Assembly (NCBI GenBank): GCA_003427395.1
Contig: BFEA01000167.1
Location: 1,921,723 to 1,966,037, forward strand
Reading direction: 5' to 3'
Length of the DNA stretch: 44,315 nt
Source of the DNA: Chara braunii
Taxonomy: Eukaryota > Streptophyta > Charophyceae > Charales > Characeae
Shown: positions 1 through 9,656 of the stretch, one piece after another
Numbering within the stretch: the first letter of the stretch is position 1
How the letters are laid out: the number at the start of each line of letters is the position of its first letter
Made by a program: the position numbers and the translations under genes
The notes under the pieces: model-generated
The model's database searches: none
What the model was told of the DNA's origin: nothing
Seen by the model: the letters and a program-made list of their open reading frames with translations, nothing else

Positions 1-40
1 GGGGGACTGACGCATTCTTCCTGTGTGCGCGTCAGCCCCC
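1..40. repeat. GC-rich inverted repeat (hairpin)
   Basis: Bases 1-13 (GGGGGACTGACGC) pair with bases 29-40 (GCGTCAGCCCCC), giving a 12-bp stem with one bulged A and a loop of about 15 bases. It lies at the window edge, so it may be part of a larger structure. No gene is attached to it and its function is unknown. Confidence 0.6.
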
Positions 41-229
41 TTCACACCATGGAATGATGATGATGCATGTTTGGTCTGCATGGCAGCTTGATTGATCGGA
101 TCACTGGTATTCAAGCCTTCCGTTGTGCAATCTTGTATCTTGCGAGAAAGATCGGTTCTTGGTCTGGTCTGCACCGGTATGGTATGCAACACCGAAGTAT
201 GCCGTTTGCCTCAAGCACCAGGTATGTCT

Positions 230-830
230 CTCATATCACTCACAACCTCGATCCCCCACTCACAGATGCCACGTGCACCCAAGGACCACCATGCGCCCCA
301 TCCAGCTATGCAGCGCAGGTCGGCTACGGCTGCCTGCCTCTCCCTGCTCGCCCGTGAGCCCGTGAGCATGGCCAGCGTGTAGTGCAGCAGCGCTTGCGCA
401 GCATGCAGCCAGTGCCCGAATGAGGAATGCGGGCAGGCACTTTCCTAAATGGAAGTGGCCTGCTTGCCGCGTGCGACCTGGCTGCACCGGGCCCTGGCCC
501 AGAAGCTTCCGGTAGGCCCCGGGAGGCGGAGCCCCAGTCTGAAAGAATCAGGCCCAGGGCCTGTGACAGTTACCGTGCCCAACTGCCCGCAGCCTGTGTT
601 CGGTCCTTGTTGCGTATTTCGCCCAGGGCCTGACTCATTTGCATTTGATAGAGGTAGCCAGGGCCTGGGCGCTTTCAACCAACTGGCGCTGCTCAACTGT
701 CTGAATTTTCCCAGTAGTGTGGAGACCCCAAAATAGGCCTTGGTCGGGCCTGCCTTCACTTAGGGTGGCCGACTGTACTGAAAAGAGGGCCCAGTAGAGC
801 TTATCGAGGCCTTGAGCCTTGCAATTAGGA
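230..830 (-). repeat. Decayed inverted LTR fragment related to element D
   Basis: Read on the minus strand, this stretch follows the same order of landmarks as the LTR of element D (22365-23464). Shared landmarks include AGGAATG-type ends, a CCCTAAGTGAAGGC-like block near 760, CAACCAACT near 677, the AACTG/GGCCTGG blocks near 580-620, and TATGGAAGT-like sequence near 450. Similarity is patchy and much weaker than between the two D LTRs, so this would be an old or divergent family member. It was compared by eye, so the edges are approximate. Confidence 0.45.
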
Positions 831-1300
831 GTTACTAATAGCCTTAATCGGTGATGCAACATAGCGGAAACAACAGAGGATTGCACTCAGGACAAATTGG
901 AGAGTGTGTTGATCAAGCCAAGGGCCATCAACTCGTTGCCATTGGCTAGTATGATGGAGTGGATGGGCTGGTTGGGATGTCGGCCAAGGGGGTGTCTCGG
1001 TATCTTTTCTATACTCTTATTAAAGACTAAGCACACTTCCATGAGGGCCAGTCTACACTGTTGGTCAAACCACGTTTCCCTCTCTGGCCTGTGGCGATGT
1101 GTGGGCTGCATGGGCTGGAGCGTTCGTGAATCCGCCGCTGCATGTTCAAATACAAAGTACAGAGCGGCAGGAGGCTTTGCCCTTTTTCTTTGGGTGCATG
1201 TGATGTCGTTTGCTGTGATGTGAAAAGAGACAGACTGACTGACTCCTCACATCACGCAACCCTGCGTTACACGGCGTACACTGTGCGAATAACCAATCTC
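831..1300. other. Intergenic stretch, nothing recognised
   Basis: The open frames here are short, overlap on both strands and show no family motif. I see no repeat, RNA gene or retroelement domain in this stretch. Confidence 0.5.
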
Positions 1301-1607
1301 GAAACTTAGCTCTCAAGAAAATAGGAAGATACAGCACGAAGAGCATGCCATAGCCAGGCTATGTCTCACGCCTCCACTCAATTGCTGCCACTGCACTGCA
1401 CAGCCTTTCGTTTTTTTCTTTTTTGTTTGTATGAATGTTGCCCTCAAACATGGGAAACTTAGCTCTCAAGAAAATAGGAAGATACAGCACGAAGAGCATG
1501 CCATAGCCAGGCTATGTCTCACGCCTCCTCTCAATTGCTGCCACTGCACTGCACAGCCTTTCGTTTTTTTTCGTTTTTGTTTGGTATGAATGTTGCCCTC
1601 AAACATG
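1301..1607. repeat. 153-bp tandem duplication
   Basis: The block beginning GAAACTTAGCTCTCAAG at 1301 is repeated at 1454 with a period of 153 bp. The copies are nearly identical and differ by a few substitutions and small changes in the T-rich run. No conserved reading frame crosses them. Confidence 0.9.
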
Positions 1608-1751
1608 GGAAGATGCACCGCCATATTTTTCTGTCTTTTTGCGTTTTTCTGCCACCACACTGCACGTCTTTTTGCTTTTTTCTGTTTTTGTCATTTTCTG
1701 CCAGCGGCATCTTCCCATGTTTTAGCGGTATTCATTGTCAATGTGCACATT

Positions 1752-1899
1752 TCGTGAGTATTGGAGCCAGGCTCTAAAGAACCCACGGTGTGGCAGTGGT
1801 TGCAGAAAAAGACTGAAACGGAAANTCGTGAGTATTGGAGCCAGGCTCTAAAGAACCCACGGTGTGGCAGTGGTTGCAGAAAAAGACTGAAACGGAAAA
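1752..1899. repeat. 74-bp direct repeat separated by a single N
   Basis: The sequence from 1752 (TCGTGAGTATTGGAGCC) is repeated exactly from 1826, directly after an undetermined base at 1825. The N at the join makes an assembly origin (overlapping ends not merged) as likely as a real tandem duplication. Confidence 0.9.
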
Positions 1900-1927
1900 C
1901 GAAAAAGTGAAACGACTTGCGTAAGGG

Positions 1928-2047
1928 CCTCGCTCCATGGCTCTCCACATGCACAAAAGACAAAAAATATGGCTGTGTATCTGGGCATGTTCTAGTGGAG
2001 GATTCACTTTTATTTCTTTTGTGCACGTGGAGAGTAGTGGAGCGAAG
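1928..2047. repeat. Foldback (terminal inverted repeat) sequence, copy 1
   Basis: The left arm 1928-1959 (beginning CCTCGCTCCATGG) pairs imperfectly with the right arm 2016-2047 (ending GTGGAGCGAAG). The inner arms CTCCACATGCACAAAAG and CTTTTGTGCACGTGGAG match at 16 of 17 positions. The interior resembles the reverse complement of copy 2 at 2091-2175. This looks like a small non-coding MITE or foldback element. Confidence 0.7.
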
Positions 2048-2090
2048 CTGAAGATGTCTCCGGAAGGACGATGGCTGTGAGATATGGGGC

Positions 2091-2175
2091 CTCGCTCCAC
2101 TACTCACCAAATGTGCAAAATGAGAATGAATCTCCTGCTAGAACATGCTTGCTATGCTGTGAGTAGTGGAGCGAG
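2091..2175. repeat. Foldback (terminal inverted repeat) sequence, copy 2
   Basis: The 85-bp unit is bounded by a perfect 16-bp inverted repeat: CTCGCTCCACTACTCA at 2091 and TGAGTAGTGGAGCGAG at 2160. Its interior (for example CTAGAACATGC near 2138) matches copy 1 in reverse orientation. No target-site duplication is obvious. Confidence 0.75.
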
Positions 2176-2211
2176 GATAATCAGAACTGTAGTATGTTGC
2201 TCATCTGCCTC

Positions 2212-2277
2212 AGTGGATTTCGAACTCAGGTCTGTAATTCAACAGTTCAGTGGTGTACCGCTAGTTGGTAGCTGGTG
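2212..2277 (-). other. Degenerate tRNA-like sequence, left flank
   Basis: On the minus strand, GGTACACCACTGAACTG is followed by TTGAATTACAG and then ACCTGAGTTCGAAATCC. This is the layout of a tRNA D-loop end, anticodon arm and T-arm, and it loosely recalls plant tRNA-Gln. The stems are broken, so it is not a working tRNA. It may be a tRNA pseudogene or a SINE head. It shares a stretch with a similar remnant at 43104-43173. Confidence 0.3.
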
Positions 2278-2670
2278 CGTTTGTCATTGGCTTACCGTTT
2301 TTTTTGTTTTGTTTTGTTTTGTTTTGGCAAGAACCAAGAGGGCTTGGCGTTTTGGTTTGCCTGACATGGCGCCCCTTCATCGTTTCATCTCATCCCGGCC
2401 TCTGATCCCGTGCCAGAGTCCCGAAGTGTCGCAGTCGCAGGCTGTCCCGGAAGGATAGGCTGTAGGGTCCGAAGGCTGAAGCGTCGTAGTTCGGTAAAAG
2501 TCCGTCCAAAAAGTCCAGAGACGTCCAGTCCAGTCCTCCAACAGTCGCAAGTCCAATTGTGCATCATGTCCCAGGAAAGTCCAGAAGGTACCGGACTGAC
2601 AAAATGTTTGCAGCAGACAGGCCGCGGCCAACCGGTACCGGTCTGAGGCAGGCCAAGCCAAGTCAAGTCC

Positions 2671-2677
2671 TATATTT
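2671..2677 (+). promoter_or_regulatory. Candidate TATA box of the element A LTR
   Basis: TATATTT lies within CCTATATTTAGCTGC, and is conserved in the 3' LTR near 42608. It is the only good TATA-like motif in the LTR shared by both copies. Transcription would start about 30 bases downstream. Confidence 0.45.
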
Positions 2678-3037
2678 AGCTGCTGCTACAGTGCAGCGGC
2701 TCATCACTTGTTCATTTACAAGATGTGGAAGCGCTGCTGCTTCTTGTGCGTTAATGCAACTTGGGCACTCCGCGCCAGGAGGAGGAAGAAGTCGCCTAGT
2801 CTCTCCATAGCTAGGGTGGTAGTAGAAGGGGACGGGTGGCCATAGCCGCCAAGGTGCAAGCTTACCTGAGTGGGTGTATCCAGGGTGACGATGTAGGACC
2901 AGAGGGAGAGAGGTAGAGTGAGGCAGAGCGAGCCAAGTCAGAGAGAGAAGCAAGATTAGAAGAGAGAGAGAGAAGCCATAGCCACCATCCAGTTGAGATC
3001 CTTTGTGGTGTGTGTGGGCGGCATAACCGCTGGAGAT

Positions 3038-3042
3038 AAATA
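3038..3042. other. Target-site duplication, left side of element B
   Basis: AAATA ends at 3042, just before the TG start of the B LTR. The same bases occur at 12888-12892. The duplication is 4 bp (AATA) if the LTR ends in canonical CA, or 5 bp if the last A is shared. The uninterrupted site GATAAATACTA survives in the 3' LTR of A near 42930. Confidence 0.8.
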
Positions 3043-3547
3043 TGCAATAACCTGCTGCAATATGCCTCGTCGACTGTCTAAGGGCCACCCGAAGGCCCGA
3101 TGACGGCTCTAGGCCGCATGGCCAAGAGGCAGGACCCCAATTGTTGAATTCAGGGGCCCTGCACCCAACAGTTGACTTTCGGTCAACTGTACGATGCCCT
3201 CCAGTCAAAGTCTGCATGGACACACACACTTGTTTGTATGCAGGTATCCAGACAGCATTTGGACCAAGTGGAAGTCTGCAACTCTACGAGATTCAGGCCG
3301 CCGGCTGTGAGTCAATCTGAGCCACCGTGGGTGGGAGACCAGAGGCAGGTTGACCTCGTCAACGCTACTTAAGGCCCCTGCCTCCGGGAGTTAACATTCC
3401 GTCTTGCCGTGCTGACTTGACGCTGGCTAGACGCTGGCTGTATGCTGGCTTGACGCTGGCTGGACGCTGGCACTGTGCCACAGCGACGCGAGACTGCTGC
3501 ACATGTGCTGGCGCCTTTCTGCTTTGGCGCCAGCTGTCTTCTGGCTT

Positions 3548-3644
3548 GCTGACCTGGTGCATGCCACACTGTCTACATTGCTGACGTGGCGCATGCCACA
3601 CTGTCTACCATTGCTGACGTGGCATTCGCCACACTGTCTTCATT
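3548..3644 (+). repeat. 32-bp minisatellite in the B 5' LTR (3 units)
   Basis: Units start at 3548, 3580 and 3613. Each has the form GCTGACGTGGCGCATGCC followed by a CACTGTCTACATT-like tail. Two of the three carry an exact TGACGTGG, the core of ACGT-type bZIP binding sites. The 3' LTR has five units in the same place. Confidence 0.85.
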
Positions 3645-3879
3645 GCTGAGTTGGATGCGACAAGGAGGGAGATTGGGATCTGTGGATTGATTGAGAGAGA
3701 GAGCGGATACTTACCTGTTGCTGAGGTCGATACTGCACGCTGTTGTAACGTCTTCACGGGAGAACTGTGCCACGTGCCACTCTGATGTGATCAGGCCCTG
3801 TCAGGCTCGTTTCTTGGACACGGTTTGCTGACCTGGAGGCGAGGGGAGGCCTGGAGAAGGAGAGGGAATCGAGGGGCTA

Positions 3880-3887
3880 CTATATAT
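3880..3887 (+). promoter_or_regulatory. Candidate TATA box of the element B LTR
   Basis: CTATATAT within GGGGCTACTATATATGTGG lies downstream of the TGACGTGG repeats and about 190 bp before the LTR end. This is a sensible place for the U3 promoter. The 3' LTR has CTATCTAT at this position, so the motif is weakened there. Confidence 0.5.
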
Positions 3888-4076
3888 GTGGCCATTGATG
3901 GATACTTTCTCTTCCACCCTCCAAGTCTCTTCTCGCCCTCTTCTCCTTTCGTCTACTGGTTACGAGACATTGTATCACGGATCACATTTCATGATCATTG
4001 GAGACATTATTCAGCGCTGAGTTATCATGTACTTTGACACTTCACGAATATCCTCCAGACTGGGTTCATTACAATT

Positions 4077-4089
4077 TGGTATCAGAGCT
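4077..4089 (+). other. Element B primer-binding site (initiator tRNA-Met type)
   Basis: TGGTATCAGAGCT follows the LTR end by three bases. It is complementary to the 3' end of plant initiator tRNA-Met, the usual primer for plant Ty3/gypsy elements. It fixes the orientation of B as + strand. Confidence 0.93.
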
Positions 4090-4374
4090 TACCTTCTTCG
4101 TTGCAATCTGCTGTCTGGCGCCAAGTTGCACCCAGGTAAGTGGCGGGAGCTGCTGCGTGCATTCGAATCGCGTCTTTTGACGCGCGCAATTATTATCACG
4201 GTCTAGACATTGTATGCGCGCGTGCACACCATCCCCCTGAAGATGATGACGTGGACCTGCTGAAGAAGACAGTGACAGTGCTGACGCAGCGCATTGTTGC
4301 TGACGTGGCAATCAGATACTGGCGAGAGCATCGTTGGCTGCGGTGCTGATGTGGCGCTGGTGATCGCGCTCAAG

Positions 4375-4409
<35 letters not shown>

Positions 4410-5277
4410 TGGGAGATCGGGACTGCTGACGTGGAGCGCTGCCTACGTGGCATGGCGCGAGGGTGCTGACGTGTTATCCAGGTATTGGCAGGGGATTGTC
4501 TGACGTGGCACGTGCCTGTGTCACGACTTACCTGTTGACGTGGCGCTCCATACTCCAGTGGTACTTTCGATCTGACATGGCATACCAGTTGTGGATGATC
4601 TGGCAGGGGATCCTTGCTGGCGTCGCACCCATCCTGAAGGGCTATCGGCCGCTAACGCTGACGTGGGAACTTTGCGGAGGTGCTGCGTTGGCATGTCAAG
4701 ACAGTACGTTGTCGTTGGTGAGACATTGATACTTGCACTTGTGTGCTGGCGGGCGGTACAGCATCACGATTTGGCTGTAGTGCCACGCGTCGGCCCTTGT
4801 GTCTGGCTGCATTGGTATTCGCAAGGAGACAGCCGATTGAGGATGAGCTGCTTACATATTGATTGTTCTTGTGTTCGCTGATTCTACTCACTTGTCTTGG
4901 CTTTTCTGTGGATGCGGTGCATACTCACCTGTGTTGTTGTCTTGATTACACTGGCCGTGGCTGTGGTACATGTACACTCTCGTAGAACGTCATCAGAAAG
5001 TTAGACAGCAGAATTAGGAATTAGGATTAGAAATAATTGAAAAATATGTTCCTTATTTATTTTTGTTTATTTATTTCTTGCTGTAGGAATCTGAAATTAA
5101 TTGAGTGTGGCTGTGGAATTGATTATTATTGTCTTTAAATTATTTATTGTGCGGCATTCACACGCTGGGAACCGGACTTACCTCTGGAAATGTTTGAGTG
5201 CCTCCATTCTCACGAAATACATACCTCTCTTGTTTTTCCCCATCCCTCTCAGTCTTTGCAGATGAAGAAAGGGGGAA
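4090..5277 (+). other. Element B 5' leader with TGACGTGG motif cluster
   Basis: No gene is seen. Exact TGACGTGG occurs at 4247, 4301, 4427, 4501, 4536 and 4659, with variants at 4443 (CTACGTGG) and 4467 (TGACGTGT). A GA-rich microsatellite spans about 4373-4409. The last 300 bases are AT-rich. The motif continues the theme of the LTR minisatellite, so the leader may carry duplicated enhancer-like sequence or a related repeat. Confidence 0.7.
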
Positions 5278-7010
5278 ATGAGAACCCGTTGTCAGGTAGA
5301 AGTGAGAAGGCAAACCTTGTTGGGCCTTCTCCGCCAGCTGCTCGGCGAGGTACATGGAGCCGGACCCGAAGTTGAACAGCATGTTCACGGTCAGTTCAAT
5401 CTGCGAGCTGCAGAAGCTGAACTAAATGCCGCTGAAACTGCTGTGCAATTGCTGGAAACCGGCAGACGAGTTCAAGAACTCATCAAGGATGGGCGATTAG
5501 CCCTTGATCGCTATGTCGCCAAGTATTTGGACGAAATGGGCCACAAGAGATCGTTCAGGAAAAAGAAGAAGAAGGGAGAGAAAGAAAAGAAGAAACAAAA
5601 CTGTCTGAAGAAATAGTGCAGTGAACAATCAAACAATTGGAAGATGCATTGAATGCAGGAGAAAGAAGATGGAAGAATACCGCAGGAAGAACAAGGAAAG
5701 AGAACAACAAGAGAGGAAAGTGGATGAAATCAAACATTGATTTCACTTTGAAGGACCAGAAACTGATCTTGCGTCCGTTTTGAATACTATGGTGGCTTAC
5801 CTTGCTCATCTTGAAATGAAGATTGACAACAACACCGCCGAACTGCAGACCATGACACGGCTTGTGAAAGGAAAGAACACGGTGGTGATTGAGGAGGAGG
5901 CCAAGGGGGAAGAAGAGAAAGAACCCCAAGAGAAGTTAATGAAGGATGCAACGAAGATAAAGAAAGTGGCGCTGGAGAAACATGAGACTTCCAAGAAATA
6001 ATCCGAGAAACCGGCAAAAAAGAAGGAAGAGCCCGCTACGAAGGAACCGACCAAAGAAACAGAGAAGCCGAAAAGGAAAGAAAAGGTAAAGATGAAATTA
6101 CCATTCACGTGCAACAACAAGAAGGGAGAAAATTTGTTGTTGTGGATAGGTAAGATCCGGACTTATTGCGGAACCGCTCCAGTGGAACCTGAGAGTCAGG
6201 TAGCCTTCTCTACGTCTTTGCTTGGGAGAAGTGGCAAAGGAGTGGGTCCTTTCAAAGGCCAACGCTGTCGGATTCGAGGACGTTGGTGAGTAGGCCAAGA
6301 CTTTGACCCTCAAGGAGTTTCTCCAAAAGATCAATGAGAGATTCCTTGACAAGACGACAACCGATAAGGCTTTCAACGAGCTCACCACCATAAGTCAAAA
6401 GCGTTGGTCTTCTGTTGATGCATTGTCTCATGAGGTGGATCGTCTGTTGTAGGTACCTGGACTCAACTTCCAGGACAACCAGGTCCTATATATCTACTCA
6501 CGCGCATTGCCCGAGCTGATTCGCTGACAGCTCGTGGCCGATGCAAAGTCTGGTAAGTATAGCTATAGGCAATTTTGCGATCTTGTGCTCCAGCGGGAAC
6601 AAATGACCGCACAGGTAAAAGGAACCTGTGCGTTCGTGGTATGAAATGGTCCGGTTGGTGGGTATGGGAAACATGTCCTGTGGCGACAAAAGTGACAGGA
6701 TCACATGCTTGTCGTCTTCGATGATGATACAATGGAGAAGTTACCCCTTGACGAGGCGGAGGGTGGAGTTAGCGGCGGCAGTGAGTCTGGAAAGGGCGAC
6801 GTCACTGCCATGGTGGCCAACAAGGGTGGCACCAATCCGAATTGGAATAAGAAGAAGAGGCCACGCTCCTTTCCCGAGCATCCTGGTATTGCAGTCGGTA
6901 GGCCTTGGGAAAAGATGGGATTGACTTGAGGAGAGTGACAGGACCGGATGAACAACAGGCAGTGTCTCAAGTTTGGCATTGCGGGGCATATCATCGCATG
7001 GTGCCCGCTC
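5278..7010 (+). pseudogene. gag: Element B gag (broken)
   Basis: Gag would form the virus-like particle and bind element RNA. The first segment (5278-5616) encodes an Ala/Glu-rich helical stretch (NLRAAEAELNAAETAVQLLE). The second (5669-6222) continues in another frame, with stops at 5738 and 5999, and is Lys/Glu-rich. The Gag core runs from about 6092 (MKLPFTCNNKKGENLLLWIG), shifts frame near 6222 and extends past stops to about 6610. A Lys-rich linker follows. A zinc knuckle at 6963-7004 reads CLKFGIAGHIIAWC, so the second Cys is Phe. At least five stops and two frameshifts make it a pseudogene. The family is inferred from position, the knuckle and similarity to the gag of A. Confidence 0.75.
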
Positions 7011-7305
7011 ATCCGGAACCCAAAAGGGAGCAGCCAGTAGGAGGAACATCTGCTCCTACTGAGTTGAAGGGTTTAGTTGAAGGTAAGGCGTCGATCACCC
7101 CTTTCAACCCCTCAACTCACACGGCAAAGGATGGCTCTTCTTCGGCCCGTCGTCCGGAACACCCTGACACTGTCTTATGTTCTGTCTCTCTGGACGATTC
7201 CCTTGACTAACTTGGAACTGAACTCGTTGCACGAAGAAGTTTGTGGGCTAAGAAAGCAAAGTCTAAGGGTGAGCTAATGTTCGCAGACATCGAGATTGTA
7301 CGCGA

Positions 7306-7640
7306 GTAGGTGCCTTATTAGATCCAGGATCGATGCGATCCTACATCTCATAGAAAGCAATACGAAAGTTGCATCCGACAATGAAGGTAAAGGACTTACC
7401 TAAACCTATCATGTCTATGTTGGTTGACAAAAGCACAATCACTCTCTCAATATGTTGATCGTGTAAAGTGTTATTTTCGAACCAAGGAAGGAAATAAAAT
7501 TTTGCATGAAGTATCTTCCTAATTGAAAAAAACTTGCCCTTTGACATGATTTTGGAAATGGATTCGCACGAGGAAGCCGACCCAGACATCAAGTTTAAAG
7601 AAAAAAAATGTAAAGCTAAAGGACAAAAAGTCAGAATCTA
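7306..7640 (+). pseudogene. Element B aspartic protease remnant
   Basis: VGALLDPGSMRSYIS at 7306-7350 is the active-site strand of a retropepsin, with DPG where most have DTG or DSG. It is followed at once by a stop. A second block near 7523-7565 (NLPFDMILEMDSHEEAD) corresponds to the LPFDLIVGADW block in the protease of A. Frames change between them. The enzyme would cleave Gag-Pol; this copy cannot be functional. Confidence 0.65.
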
Positions 7641-8915
7641 AAACAATTAAACTGTCTCACAGGTCTGGATTTGACTCGTCATTGTCTTTCTGTTGTATGA
7701 GTTATCCAACCTTTAGATCAATGGTCTCAAAGAAGAAGTTGGATCAGGACGTGATAATGGTGTTTGTTAAACCACCAGTACCTTTCGAAACACTCCTCCG
7801 AACCTTTTTTTTTATAGATATGCAACCTCTTTGTTTTGGTAGGAGGCAGCTAGTGAAAACAAATATATAGCGGTCGACCGGTCCTTCAGCGTCGGGCTAC
7901 CGGTACGTCTACCAAGAACTGCTTTTTTTTTCCCCTTCCCTTCTTCTTTTCTTTCTTTTTCGTTTTTTTCTAAACCCTAACTTATTTTCAACGTCGGGCG
8001 ACCAAGCATGTGTAATACGAGGAAAGAAACAAAAGGAACAAAAGAAAAAAGAAAGTGAAGATTTGGTCTTGAGTGCGGTCATATACATTTTGGAGAGTGC
8101 TAGTGAGAATACGCCCTCAACGACGACCTTTCCTGTGATCGGGAAAAACGCCCTCCCGTGCTGGCGAGGCCAAAAAAAAAAAAAAAAAAAAAACGATTTG
8201 GGCATGTTTGTGGTCGGATACGTTCTTGCAGTACTAATGCTACTATGCCCTCAGTCAGGCACTTCCCCGACGGTCTCTTTTGAAGTCTTTTGGTGCTGAG
8301 TGTACGGAGACGATATCTCTGGTCCGATACAAGCATAATGAGATGTAGTGCTGGTAGGTATGGCCCTCCGCGAATTTTTGACGCATGCGGATAGCGCGCC
8401 TTGTCAGAGCAAAGGTCCACGTGCCGAAAAGCCAAAAATGACGGTGAGTGGCCTTTTTTTCCCCCCATAAATCATTTCTCGATTTATGCTTGTTGTCCCT
8501 ATGCAGGGCTATGCAATCTTCGTTGTATTTGTCGAGATTGTGGAGGAAGATACATTATCATTTGAAACCCGAGATGCATAAGTTTTTTTTTCATTCTCGT
8601 TTCAAATATGAGATACGACATGCGCAGAGGACAAACCTTTTCGTTTTTTTTTCCTGTTTTTTTTTCCTCGTGAGAAGTGATTTTTTTTTTCTTGTGAGAA
8701 ATGATATTGTGTTCAGTGGTCGTTCCTTCTCGTTTTCAAAACAAACGACCTTCGCACCTTCGGCGGGGCTCTACCTAGCCTCTACCGACCTTGCCCATGT
8801 CTTCCATGAATTCAGAAAGAGCAAAATGTTTGGTTGGGCAGGGTACTGGTGGTTTAAATGAGTAGGCGAATGTTCCTCATCCTACCCACCTTCTATTAAA
8901 AAACTCCTATCTGAG
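7641..8915 (+). other. Non-coding interval between protease and RT of element B
   Basis: Up to about 7800 there are traces of the protease-RT linker (LDQDVIMVFVKP, compare MDQVFVAYVRP in A). From about 7870 the sequence no longer resembles any retroelement. It is rich in T runs, has CTAAACCCTAAC (telomere-like) at 7970-7981 and a 23-base A run at 8172-8194. It may be a separate insertion of about 1 kb, but I see no clear ends or target duplication. Confidence 0.45.
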
Positions 8916-9656
8916 TTCAAGGACTTGCAGACTGAACCGACGGGAATCATTGAGCGTGCTATCAAGCACACCACTGAGATTATTCTCGGGAGTGAGATTC
9001 CCAAAGGACATATTTATCGAATGTCTCATAGGGAATAACAAGAATTGAAGAAACAACTGCAAGAACTAACTGGGAAAGGATGGATTCGCCAAAGTTCATG
9101 TCCCTATCGTGCACCTGTCTTGTTTGTGCCCAAGAAGGAAGGGGAACTTAGGCTATGCATTAACTATCGAGGATTGAACTCCGTCACTGTTAAGAATGTG
9201 AAGCCCCTTCCTCATATTGATGACCTAGTTGATCAGTTGCAGGGGTGTAAGTACTTCAACAAGATTGATTTGATGTCAAGGTACCACCAGATCGAGGTGG
9301 CTCTTGAAGATCAACACAAGACGACTTTGCTAACTAGGTATGGACACTACGAGTTCATTGTTATGCCTTTCGGATTGATGAATGCACCTACGATCTTTCA
9401 TGAGTTGTTTCGACAATGGTTGGACCAGTTCGTAGTGGTGTATCTCGATGACATCTTCGTGTATAGTAAGACACTGGAGGACCATGAGAAACACCTACGT
9501 ATGGTACTTCAAAAGTTGCGCGAAGGCAACTTTAAACTAAATCCTAAGAAGTCTGAGTTTGCTATGCCTGAAGTATTGTACTTAGGGCGTATAATGAACG
9601 AAAAGGGACTAAGGCCTGAAGAGAAAAATATTACAACAATTCGAGATTGGCCTTGA
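8916..9656 (+). pseudogene. pol: Element B reverse transcriptase
   Basis: The frame starts in the RT N-terminal region (KDLQTEPTGIIERAIKH). It continues through IPKGHIYRM, a stop at 9036, then [23 protein letters not shown], the ITVKN-like and PLPHIDDL blocks, YHQIEV, the [10 protein letters not shown] block, and the catalytic [13 protein letters not shown] at about 9436. The palm and thumb continue to KLNPKKSEF and [15 protein letters not shown], ending at IRDWP and a stop at 9654. A few residues appear to be missing between APTIFHEL and FRQWL, where A has CMNNLF. The YLDD box is intact, so of A and B this is the less damaged RT, but two stops remain. Confidence 0.92.

Larger units (their letters stand above)
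2392..3042 (+). repeat. Element A 5' LTR, left part
   Basis: This matches 42347-42932 of the 3' LTR: shared blocks include AGTCCCGAAGTGTC, CCTATATTTAGCTGC, TGCGTTAATGCAACTTGGGC and CTGGAGATAAATA. The match breaks exactly at 3042/3043, where element B begins, and resumes at 12889. The GT-repeat near 3008 is short here and long in the 3' LTR. Confidence 0.9.
3043..4073 (+). repeat. Element B 5' LTR
   Basis: This LTR pairs with 11797-12888. It begins TGCAATA and ends TTCATTACA, directly followed by the primer-binding site. Shared blocks include AGGCCGCATGGCCAAGAGGC-type sequence, GCTTGACGCTGGC repeats, a 32-bp minisatellite, GAGACATTGTATCA and TTGGAGACATTATTCAGC. It is about 60 bp shorter than the 3' copy, mainly through fewer minisatellite units. 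Confidence 0.92.

Noticed and set aside
445-759. Opposing open frames in the GC-rich left flank
   Set aside because: Frames on both strands reflect low stop density in GC-rich DNA. The region looks like a decayed LTR, and no motif supports a protein.
3548-3644. CRISPR-like array of repeats
   Set aside because: The units are contiguous 32-bp minisatellite repeats without spacers, inside an LTR of a eukaryotic element.
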